Assembly (NCBI GenBank): GCA_027001895.1
Contig: JALTLP010000308.1
Span: forward strand, 449-10,981
Length of the DNA: 10,533 nucleotides
From: Chromatiales bacterium
GTDB taxonomy: Bacteria; Pseudomonadota; Gammaproteobacteria; UBA6429; Thiohalophilaceae
Direction: 5' to 3'
A program made the position numbers and the translations under genes. The notes beneath the pieces were generated by a model that searched no databases, was not told the origin of the DNA, and saw only the letters and a program-made list of their open reading frames with translations. How positions within the stretch are numbered: the stretch's first letter is position 1; every line of letters starts with the position of its first letter. Below, piece after piece: positions 1 to 5,663 of this stretch.

Positions 1-414
1 CGCAAAATGGGTGCGGGTTACATTGTCGCCATTGGAAATAGCCCGAGCCTGTTGATAGGCATCTTTAATCCCGGCTTTTTCCAGACGATGGCCAATTTCA
101 ATCGCACGTGTTGCCCGTGCCTGACGGATTTGTTCAAGCCCCGCTAACAAGCTGGCATTGTTGTGGTCTATGTTTAAGCCAAGAATATGCAGGGTTGTTT
201 TACCCCATAACACCGATATTTCCACACCGGCAATTAACTGCATGTTTTGTGCTGTGGCGGCTTTTTTGGCCTCTTCAATACCGGTTGTAATGTCATGGTC
301 GGTTAAGGCCAGTACATTAACGCCCTGCCCGGCGGCAAAATTAACCAGTTCGGTGGGGGTGAGGCTGCCATCGGAGGCCGATGAATGTGAATGTAAATCA
401 TAGTTTAACAACAT
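1..414 (-). CDS. rnm: PHP-domain phosphoesterase, RNase AM / nucleoside 3',5'-bisphosphate phosphatase type (partial, C-terminus cut by window start)
   Basis: The first 138 codons of a leftward gene are visible; the rest lies outside the window. The PHP metal-binding motifs occur in order: DLHSHS-x-SDG at residues 6-16 (His8, His10), LTDHD at 37-41, GVEIS at 63-67 and HILGL at 76-80, then a VTRTHFA segment at the cut edge. These match the YciV/TrpH/Rnm branch of the PHP family rather than DNA polymerase PHP domains. Known members are metal-dependent: E. coli RNase AM trims rRNA 5' ends 5'->3', and relatives hydrolyse pAp or other nucleoside 3',5'-bisphosphates. Which activity dominates here cannot be told. 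The ATG at 414 lies just before the first motif, as usual for the family, but no Shine-Dalgarno sequence precedes it. The gene is divergent from ispZ. Confidence 0.9.
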   Translation of the reverse strand, partial: MLLNYDLHSHSSASDGSLTPTELVNFAAGQGVNVLALTDHDITTGIEEAKKAATAQNMQLIAGVEISVLWGKTTLHILGLNIDHNNASLLAGLEQIRQARATRAIEIGHRLEKAGIKDAYQQARAISNGDNVTRTHFA

Positions 415-425
415 AATTGCGGCCT

Positions 426-454
426 ATTTTACAGTAAATATCGCAGTCTGTCTG
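426..454 (-). promoter_or_regulatory. Candidate sigma70 promoter for the PHP gene
   Basis: On the minus strand, CAGACA (449-454, 4/6 to the -35 consensus) lies 17 bp from TAAAAT (426-431, 5/6 to the -10 consensus). The predicted transcript would start near 419, only about 5 nt before the ATG at 414. The mRNA would then be nearly leaderless, which fits the missing ribosome-binding site. This is inferred from consensus matching only. Confidence 0.35.
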
Positions 455-531
455 AACCGGATTAACAGTTAGAAATTGTGGTGAATTACCACTAAACCAG
501 CGACAAATCGTGTGTTATTAAAAATAATTCG

Positions 532-540
532 TGCTAGTAT
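532..540 (+). promoter_or_regulatory. Candidate extended -10 promoter for ispZ operon
   Basis: TGC-TAGTAT resembles an extended -10 element (TGn plus 4/6 to TATAAT). The hexamer 17 bp upstream (GTGTTA at 512-517) is a poor -35. Transcription would begin near 547 and leave a leader of about 64 nt before ispZ. It is the best candidate I see in the 196-bp divergent gap, but weak. Confidence 0.22.
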
Positions 541-610
541 CAGGATAATTAAACCTTATCGAACAATCATTGTCTGAAAGTCTGACACCCAATAAATAGT
601 TGTAAATACC

Positions 611-1192
611 ATGAAGTTTTTATTTGATTTTTTCCCGGTCGTTTTATTTTTTATCGTTTTCAAGTCTTACGAAAACCAGGTAGACGGTATGATTGCCGCC
701 ACCGCCACCCTGATGGCCGCCACTTTTGTACAAATTGCCTATAACTGGTTTAGACACAAAAAAATTGAAAAAATGCATATCATCACCCTGGTGCTAGTAA
801 CAATTTTTGGTGGTGCAACGATTTACTTTAAAGAACCGCAATTTCTTATCTGGAAGGTTACCATTGCAAACTGGTTGTTTGCCGGTGTGTTTTATGCGAG
901 CCATTTCATTGGTAATAAAACCCCTATTGTTAAACGCATGATGCAGGCAAATATTACAATGCCCGATAACGCATGGCATAAATTAAGTCTGTCATGGGTA
1001 TTGTTTTTTGTATTAACCGGCATTATTAATTTAATTGTCGCCAACCTGTACAGTTTTGACATATGGGTAGACTTTAAACTGTTTGGCATACTCGGTTTAA
1101 CTGTTTTGTTTGTTGTTTTTCAGGGCGTGTTTTTATCCCGCTATATTAAAGAAGATGAAGTCCCCGTGGCCAGTCAGCAACCCGAAGAATAA
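611..1192 (+). CDS. yciB: Inner-membrane septation/intermembrane protein A (YciB/IspZ family)
   Basis: A 193-residue polytopic membrane protein. It opens with MKFLFDFFPVVLFF, the characteristic start of the YciB/IspZ (septation protein A) family, and has about five hydrophobic stretches (roughly residues 5-20, 22-42, 55-72, 76-95, 120-145 and 150-175, some merging). NKTPIVKRMM around 101-111 and the W-x-KLSLSW segment near 122-130 are also typical. The length matches the usual 175-200. In enterics YciB helps maintain cell-envelope integrity and was linked to septation in Shigella; its molecular activity is not settled. It is the first gene of a rightward operon, with the YciI gene starting 15 nt after its stop. 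The ribosome-binding site is weak. The charged tail (KEDEVPVASQQPEE) should be cytoplasmic or linker-like. Confidence 0.93.
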   Translation: MKFLFDFFPVVLFFIVFKSYENQVDGMIAATATLMAATFVQIAYNWFRHKKIEKMHIITLVLVTIFGGATIYFKEPQFLIWKVTIANWLFAGVFYASHFIGNKTPIVKRMMQANITMPDNAWHKLSLSWVLFFVLTGIINLIVANLYSFDIWVDFKLFGILGLTVLFVVFQGVFLSRYIKEDEVPVASQQPEE

Positions 1193-1207
1193 GATAAAGA
1201 TATCCAG

Positions 1208-1507
1208 ATGTTATACGCTATTATTGCAGAAGACCATCCAGACAGTCTTAATAAACGATTATCAGTTCGCCCGGATCATGTTGCCCGGCTCGAAGAATTA
1301 AAGCAACAGGGTAAGTTAATATTAGCTGGCCCACACCCAACAATCGACAGCGAAGATCCCGGCCCGGCTGGTTTTAGTGGCTCGTTGATTGTTGCTGAAT
1401 TTGAATCGTTTGAACAGGCTCAGTCCTGGGCCAACGCCGACCCGTATATAAAAGCCGGCGTTTATAAACAGGTTACTGTTAAACCCTTTAAAAAAGTTTT
1501 ACCCTAA
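1208..1507 (+). CDS. yciI: YciI-like (YCII domain) small protein
   Basis: A 99-residue protein of the YCII family, a ferredoxin-like alpha/beta fold. It begins MLYAIIAED, carries RPDHVARLEEL (His24, the conserved putative catalytic or binding histidine) and KLILAGPHP (residues 36-44), and has the late ADPYIKAGVY motif in which the Asp-Pro pair is conserved. The biochemical role of stand-alone YciI proteins is unknown; some fused relatives act in chloro-aromatic breakdown, which should not be carried over here. An AAAGA-like purine stretch precedes the ATG. It sits 15 nt after ispZ and 36 nt before the isomerase gene, so co-transcription is likely. A yciB-yciI neighbourhood recurs in gammaproteobacteria; elsewhere a bolA gene often follows, and none is present here. 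Confidence 0.9.
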   Translation: MLYAIIAEDHPDSLNKRLSVRPDHVARLEELKQQGKLILAGPHPTIDSEDPGPAGFSGSLIVAEFESFEQAQSWANADPYIKAGVYKQVTVKPFKKVLP

Positions 1508-1543
1508 CGAAGTACTATTAAAATTATATTTAAGGACAAAACC

Positions 1544-2368
1544 ATGTCACAAAAGAATATTTTCATACAAAAAAACCATTTGCTGGTCGTTTTGTTAGGC
1601 ACACTGGTCAGCTTGTTAAGCTTTAATGCCGGTGCTGCAAATAAAACGGTTGCAACAGTTAACGGAAAAGCAATCGACCAGCGTACATTTGATATTTATG
1701 TTGAACACAGAAAACGTAAAGATCCAAAGTTTGATGCCACAAAAAACCGTGAAACGCTGATCCAGGAACTGGTTAATCGTGAACTGATGTATCAGGATGC
1801 GTTAAAAAATAAGCTGGACAAGCAAAAAGATGTAAAATTTCAGTTGCAGCAACAGCGTATCGACCTTTTGATTAAATATGCTATTCAAAAAACAATTCAG
1901 TCAAAGCCGCTTACTGATGAAGAGTTAAAAAAGGAATATGAACGCCGTGTTAAATCTGCAAATATTACAGAATATAAGGCGCGCCACATTTTGTTAAAAG
2001 ATGAAGAAAAGGCAAAGGAAATTATTAAAGAACTGGATGACGACAAAGACTTTATTGAACTTGCCAAAGAAAATTCTACCGGGCCAACAGGTAAAACCGG
2101 GGGTGACCTGGGCTGGTTTAATGCACGCCAGATGGTACCCGAGTTTTCCAAAGCCGTTGCTACTATGAAAAAAGGCACTTATACAAAAACGCCGGTTAAA
2201 ACAAAATTTGGCTGGCATGTTATCAAGCTTGAAGATACCCGCAAGATGGAACCACCAAAGTTTGAAGATATAAAACAGCAAATTCGCGTTATTATGCAAA
2301 ACAAGCTTCTCCAGGAATATTTACTTAATCTCCGTAAGAAAGCCAAAATTAAAATTAGCAAAAAATAA
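1544..2368 (+). CDS. Exported parvulin-type peptidyl-prolyl cis-trans isomerase (PpiC/SurA-like)
   Basis: A 274-residue protein with a signal peptide: basic N-region, hydrophobic core LLVVLLGTLVSLLSF (13-27) and a signal peptidase I site after AGA (29-31), so it should act in the periplasm. Residues ~33-140 form an alpha-helical N-domain like the SurA/PrsA chaperone part (VATVNGKAI...). Residues ~144-231 are a single rotamase (parvulin) domain with YKARHILL (His148), the GKTGGDLGWF loop (184-192) and KFGWHVIKLED (His225). A basic C-terminal helix ends KKAKIKISKK. It likely helps folding of outer-membrane or secreted proteins. It is shorter than SurA (one parvulin domain, not two) and closer to the ~270-residue PpiC/PrsA-like proteins. 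AAGGA at 1532-1536 lies 7 nt before the ATG, a good ribosome-binding site. It is the last gene of the ispZ operon. Confidence 0.92.
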   Translation: MSQKNIFIQKNHLLVVLLGTLVSLLSFNAGAANKTVATVNGKAIDQRTFDIYVEHRKRKDPKFDATKNRETLIQELVNRELMYQDALKNKLDKQKDVKFQLQQQRIDLLIKYAIQKTIQSKPLTDEELKKEYERRVKSANITEYKARHILLKDEEKAKEIIKELDDDKDFIELAKENSTGPTGKTGGDLGWFNARQMVPEFSKAVATMKKGTYTKTPVKTKFGWHVIKLEDTRKMEPPKFEDIKQQIRVIMQNKLLQEYLLNLRKKAKIKISKK

Positions 2369-2379
2369 TTTAACCGCAC

Positions 2380-2420
2380 AAAAAAGCCGTTGGTCACTTT
2401 TTATGACCAACGGCTTTTTT
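2380..2420. terminator. Bidirectional intrinsic terminator, perfect 17-bp stem
   Basis: AAAAAAGCCGTTGGTCA (2380-2396) pairs without mismatch with TGACCAACGGCTTTTTT (2404-2420) around a 7-nt loop. The GC-containing core is 11 bp, and it is flanked by an A-run on one side and a T-run on the other. It therefore terminates the isomerase transcript (stop at 2366-2368, + strand) and, in the opposite direction, the transcript of the small basic-protein gene ending at 2442 (and probably the whole smc-zipA-ligA operon). Confidence 0.95.
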
Positions 2421-2441
2421 AGTTCAGTTTACTTTGCCCGG

Positions 2442-2600
2442 TTAAAAACCGTTTCTATCATCCCAGACACTCTTTACGCGTCGATCTTTACCAGACCGGC
2501 GTGGCGTTTTCGATGGTTCAAAGCGCAACATATCACGTCTGTCAGGGATTTTCCTGCGTTGTTCAATTCGCCTTTCAGGCCCGTTATAAGCTTGCTCCAT
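2442..2600 (-). CDS. Small Arg-rich basic protein (52 aa), function unknown
   Basis: Reading leftwards from ATG 2600 gives 52 codons ending in TAA (2442-2444). The product has 12 Arg and 4 Lys against 9 acidic residues. It is built on repeated acidic/polar-Arg-Arg units: PERR (8-11), EQRRK (13-17), PDRRD (19-23), PRRSGKDRR (33-41), then VKSVWDD. There is no signal peptide or membrane segment. I cannot assign a function; RRSGxDRR-type repeats occur in short uncharacterised proteobacterial proteins. Support for it being a real gene: GGAGG at 2608-2612 lies 7 nt before the ATG, a perfect TATAAT lies upstream (2641-2646), and a strong terminator follows the stop. An in-frame ATG at 2606 is too close to the GGAGG. 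It lies 106 bp downstream of ligA on the same strand with no terminator between, so it can also be read from that operon. Opposite-strand reading frames here look like shadows. Confidence 0.72.
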   Translation of the reverse strand: MEQAYNGPERRIEQRRKIPDRRDMLRFEPSKTPRRSGKDRRVKSVWDDRNGF

Positions 2601-2607
2601 GGGCATA

Positions 2608-2612
2608 CCTCC
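2608..2612 (-). promoter_or_regulatory. Shine-Dalgarno GGAGG deciding the start of the small basic protein
   Basis: GGAGG on the minus strand is 7 nt from the ATG at 2600 but only 1 nt from the in-frame ATG at 2606. The 2600 start is therefore preferred. Confidence 0.7.
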
Positions 2613-2640
2613 AATCCTTCAGTTAATTACTATTGGTTAA

Positions 2641-2669
2641 ATTATAGCCGATTTGTGATAGATATCACA
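2641..2669 (-). promoter_or_regulatory. Promoter of the small basic-protein gene (perfect -10, regulated -35)
   Basis: TATAAT at 2641-2646 matches the -10 consensus exactly. With 17-bp spacing the -35 position is TGTGAT (2664-2669), a poor -35 that is itself the distal half of the CRP-like palindrome. Transcription would begin near 2634, giving a ~34-nt leader with GGAGG. A weak -35 suggests dependence on, or occlusion by, the bound regulator. Confidence 0.55.
2654..2669. promoter_or_regulatory. CRP/FNR-superfamily operator-like palindrome TGTGAT-N4-ATCACA
   Basis: TGTGATAGATATCACA (plus strand) matches both half-sites of the CRP consensus TGTGA-N6-TCACA exactly, including the inner T/A that makes the ideal TGTGAT...ATCACA form. 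Its centre lies at about -27 from the predicted start of the small gene. It covers the -35/spacer region, where binding would usually repress rather than activate. It is not followed by a T-run, so it is not a terminator. The actual regulator is inferred; an FNR/DNR-type protein would prefer TTGAT halves. Confidence 0.6.
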
Positions 2670-2706
2670 CTTGTACCATTATTATCTTATTTTCAATACG
2701 TTACAA

Positions 2707-4728
2707 CTATAAAATTGCCTTAAATTGCGATTCTGAAAGTATTTCCACGCCCAAATCTTCGGCTTTTGTTACTTTTGAGCCCGGATTTTCGCCTGCGATA
2801 ACATAATCCGTTTTCCTGGAAACACTGCCAGTGACTTTAGCACCGCGTGCCTGTAACTCGCGCTTTGCATCATCACGTGACATATCAGACAGCGTGCCGG
2901 TAATAACAAAGGTTTTACCCGCTAAGGTTTGCTCGACATCCGAAACAACCGTATCTTCCGGCCAGTGAATGCCGGTTTTCAACAAATCATCAATAACTTC
3001 ACGGTTATGCTGCTGGCTAAAAAAGGTAACAATATTATCCGCTACCACAGGCCCAATATCATGAATCGCCAGTAATTCGTCGACCGTTGCCTGTTCAAGT
3101 TTTTGCAATGAATGAAAATGATCTGCCAGAGTTTTTGCCGTGGTTTCACCGACATCGTGTATGCCAAGTGAATAGATAAAACGATCCAGCGTTGTTGTTT
3201 TTGAATCTTCCAGTGCCTTTAATAAATTACTGGCAGACTTATCACCCATTCTTTCAAGACTGGCAAGTTGTTCATGTGTCAGCGCGTAAAGGTCGGGGCT
3301 ACGTTTTATTAAGCCTTGATCAACCAGTAGCTCGATTAACTTGTCTCCCAGACCATCTATATTCATTGCCTTACGAGATGCAAAATGAATAATCGCCTGC
3401 TTGTTCTGCGCTTCGCAAAACAATCCACCGGAGCAATAAGTTACCGCTTCATTTTCATTACGCATTGCAACAGAACCACAAACAGGGCAATGCGTTGGCA
3501 TTTTAAATTTTCGTGGTTTGCCTGTGCGCTTGCTTAATACCACGTTAACGATTTGTGGAATCACATCACCCGCCCGGCGAATAACAACCGTATCACCAAC
3601 ACGAATATCAAGCCGTTCAATTTCATCCTGGTTATGCAGCGTTGCATTACTGACTGTAACGCCACCAACAAACACCGGCTCCAGTCTTGCCACCGGCGTT
3701 AAAGCACCGGTGCGGCCTACCTGTATGTCGATACTCAGAACCTTTGTCATTTCTTCGTGAGCCGGAAACTTTCTGGCTATTGCCCAGCGCGGTGCACGTG
3801 CAACAAAACCAAGTTGTTCCTGGTAGTTCAGGTTATCAACCTTGTAGACAATACCGTCTATTTCATATTGTAAACTTTCACGTTTTTTCTGAAGTTGTTC
3901 GTAATACTGGTTTGCGCCATCAACACCTGTTACAACCTTACTTTCAGGATTAATGCGTAACCCCCATGATTTTAATAACAGCATAACTTTGCTGTGGGTT
4001 GCGGGTAATTTTATTTCTTCAGAAATAATACCAATACCATAACAAAAAAAAGATAATGGCCGGGTTGCAGTTATCTTTGGGTCTAACTGGCGTAATGAAC
4101 CAGCGGCTGCATTTCTTGGGTTGGCAAATAATTTTTCATTATTGCTACGCTGTTTTTCATTTAAGGCATTAAAACCATCTTTGGTCATAATAACTTCTCC
4201 ACGCACTTCAAGACGTTGTGGAAAGTTGTTCCCTAAAAGTTTTAGTGGAATCGCATCAATAGTACGAATGTTCAGGGTAACATCTTCGCCCGTTGTACCA
4301 TCACCGCGGGTTGCACCACGAACCAGTATACCGTTTTCATACAATAAACTAATAGCGAGGCCATCGAGCTTTGGCTCGGCAGCATACTTGATATTTTCGT
4401 CTTCCAGAGTACCTTCCTTGTGTAACATATCAACAATACGCTTATTAAAATCTGTAAACTCCTCGTCTGAAAATGCATTAGCAAGAGACAGCATAGGCAT
4501 TTCATGTTTTACCGAGTTAAAGGAGTCCAGTGGTGTCGCACCGACACGTTGTGTTGGTGAATCTGGCGTAACAAGTTCCGGGTGTTCCGCTTCAAGTGTT
4601 TGCAACTCTCGAAGTAGTTTGTCATAGGCACTGTCGGAGATTTCCGGATCGTCCAGTACATAGTAACGGTAATTATGTTGATTTAACTGATCTCTCAGTG
4701 CCTCAATTTTTTTTATAATAGCTGACAT
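2707..4728 (-). CDS. ligA: NAD(+)-dependent DNA ligase
   Basis: LigA joins 3'-OH and 5'-phosphate ends in duplex DNA using NAD+, in replication and repair. From ATG 4728 it has 673 residues, the usual length. Domain Ia (about 1-65) carries the NAD+-gripping YRYYVLDDP and SDSAYDKLLREL motifs. The adenylation domain has the KLDG motif (Lys120 forms the AMP adduct) and RGDGTTGEDVT. An OB fold follows (VGRTGALTPVARLEPV). A Cys4 zinc finger is complete at Cys414, 417, 432 and 438. Helix-hairpin-helix repeats (IDGLG, MGDKS, IHDVG, IHDIG) and a C-terminal BRCT domain (~596-673, GKTFVITGTL...) complete it. A TTG six bases upstream (4734) is also in frame and better spaced (7 nt) from an AGGG; I prefer ATG 4728 on family grounds. 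It follows zipA by 48 nt in the smc-zipA-ligA operon. No terminator is visible after its TAG stop. Confidence 0.97.
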   Translation of the reverse strand: MSAIIKKIEALRDQLNQHNYRYYVLDDPEISDSAYDKLLRELQTLEAEHPELVTPDSPTQRVGATPLDSFNSVKHEMPMLSLANAFSDEEFTDFNKRIVDMLHKEGTLEDENIKYAAEPKLDGLAISLLYENGILVRGATRGDGTTGEDVTLNIRTIDAIPLKLLGNNFPQRLEVRGEVIMTKDGFNALNEKQRSNNEKLFANPRNAAAGSLRQLDPKITATRPLSFFCYGIGIISEEIKLPATHSKVMLLLKSWGLRINPESKVVTGVDGANQYYEQLQKKRESLQYEIDGIVYKVDNLNYQEQLGFVARAPRWAIARKFPAHEEMTKVLSIDIQVGRTGALTPVARLEPVFVGGVTVSNATLHNQDEIERLDIRVGDTVVIRRAGDVIPQIVNVVLSKRTGKPRKFKMPTHCPVCGSVAMRNENEAVTYCSGGLFCEAQNKQAIIHFASRKAMNIDGLGDKLIELLVDQGLIKRSPDLYALTHEQLASLERMGDKSASNLLKALEDSKTTTLDRFIYSLGIHDVGETTAKTLADHFHSLQKLEQATVDELLAIHDIGPVVADNIVTFFSQQHNREVIDDLLKTGIHWPEDTVVSDVEQTLAGKTFVITGTLSDMSRDDAKRELQARGAKVTGSVSRKTDYVIAGENPGSKVTKAEDLGVEILSESQFKAIL

Positions 4729-4776
4729 ATACAATCAGTAACCCTGTTTTATTAACGTGGAAATACTACAGAACTT

Positions 4777-5625
4777 TTAGTGGTGTCGTAACGAGTCCAT
4801 TCTAAGCTTGAAGCGGTAGTTTTCGATTTTTTCTTTTAAGTGACTTATTGTCTGAGTAGTCAGGACACTACGGGTTTCATCACAAATAGTGGCATCAAGA
4901 TGCAGCCCCAGTTTTTCAGATACATCCATTAAAATTTTAAAGGCTTCGCGGCCATCAACCGGCCCAGGTAACTGCATAAACAAGGCAAGCCCTTCGGTTG
5001 TAAAATTTGCCATATTATCCATGTCAAAGCTTCCGGGTTCAAACATATTGACCAGGCTGCAAACAGGTGTCATTAATACCTTGTCATTAACCAGTGCATA
5101 GCGATGAAATATTTTATATTCACCTAACTGTAATCCCGCGGCCTTGCAAGCCCGCAGAATATCATCACCAGCAAAAAATGAACCCGGCTTGGGCAAAATA
5201 CTAAAGGTAATAAGCAGTTCTTCACCTTTGGGAACCGACACAGGCTGACCATGCTCAACTGAAACCGCATCAAAATTATCTTTTGTCGAACCTGTATTAC
5301 CAATCGTTGGAGAATCAACATTTTCTGCATTGCCTTTCATTGCGACCATGTTACTCATTGTTGCAATTTGTTCATTGCTAAGTTGTTCACGACTACGCGG
5401 TATATCATCAGGGGAAATATCTTTTTCGGGTAACGGTTTAAACAGGCGCCTGATGGCAGCCATGCTACTTACTATAAAATAACCTGACCACTGTAAAACG
5501 GTAGTCAGAAAACTCTTTTTGCTTTTACGGGTTGAATTAAATATAGAGCTTTGGGTCTGATATAAATAAATTCCGATTACAAAAATAATACCCACGATTA
5601 TTAAAATAATACGCAATGTATTCAT
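4777..5625 (-). CDS. zipA: Cell division protein ZipA
   Basis: ZipA anchors the FtsZ ring to the inner membrane and supports assembly of the gammaproteobacterial divisome. The 282-residue product starts with the expected transmembrane anchor (LRIILIIVGIIFVIGIYLY, 4-22). A linker follows, and then the C-terminal FtsZ-binding domain (~135-275) with EELLITFSILPKPGSFFAGDDI, MTPVCSLVNMFEPGSFD and FTTEGLALFMQLPGP elements. Unlike the long Pro/Gln-rich linker of E. coli ZipA, the linker here is short, and residues ~39-58 form a second moderately hydrophobic stretch bordered by basic residues (RKSKK before, RRLFK after). The gene starts 38 nt after the smc stop and is followed by ligA, a gene order conserved in Pseudomonas and other gammaproteobacteria. 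No strong ribosome-binding site is seen, so coupling to smc translation is possible. Confidence 0.93.
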   Translation of the reverse strand: MNTLRIILIIVGIIFVIGIYLYQTQSSIFNSTRKSKKSFLTTVLQWSGYFIVSSMAAIRRLFKPLPEKDISPDDIPRSREQLSNEQIATMSNMVAMKGNAENVDSPTIGNTGSTKDNFDAVSVEHGQPVSVPKGEELLITFSILPKPGSFFAGDDILRACKAAGLQLGEYKIFHRYALVNDKVLMTPVCSLVNMFEPGSFDMDNMANFTTEGLALFMQLPGPVDGREAFKILMDVSEKLGLHLDATICDETRSVLTTQTISHLKEKIENYRFKLRMDSLRHH

Positions 5626-5663
5626 GGTTACACCAGTCGATTACATTTTTATTTTTAACAATA

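Noticed and set aside
478..492. Inverted repeat GTGGT-gaatt-ACCAC between the PHP gene and ispZ
   Set aside because: The stem is only 5 bp, has no T-run and matches no recognised operator. This is too likely by chance in about 200 bp of intergenic DNA.
2654..2669. The palindrome after ligA as an intrinsic terminator
   Set aside because: It has only a 6-bp AT-rich stem and no T-run follows on either strand. The fit to a CRP-type operator is much better.
2403..2723. 106-codon open frame on the plus strand after the terminator
   Set aside because: It starts inside the terminator hairpin, has no ribosome-binding site and is antisense to the small basic-protein gene, which has proper signals. 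It looks like a shadow frame.
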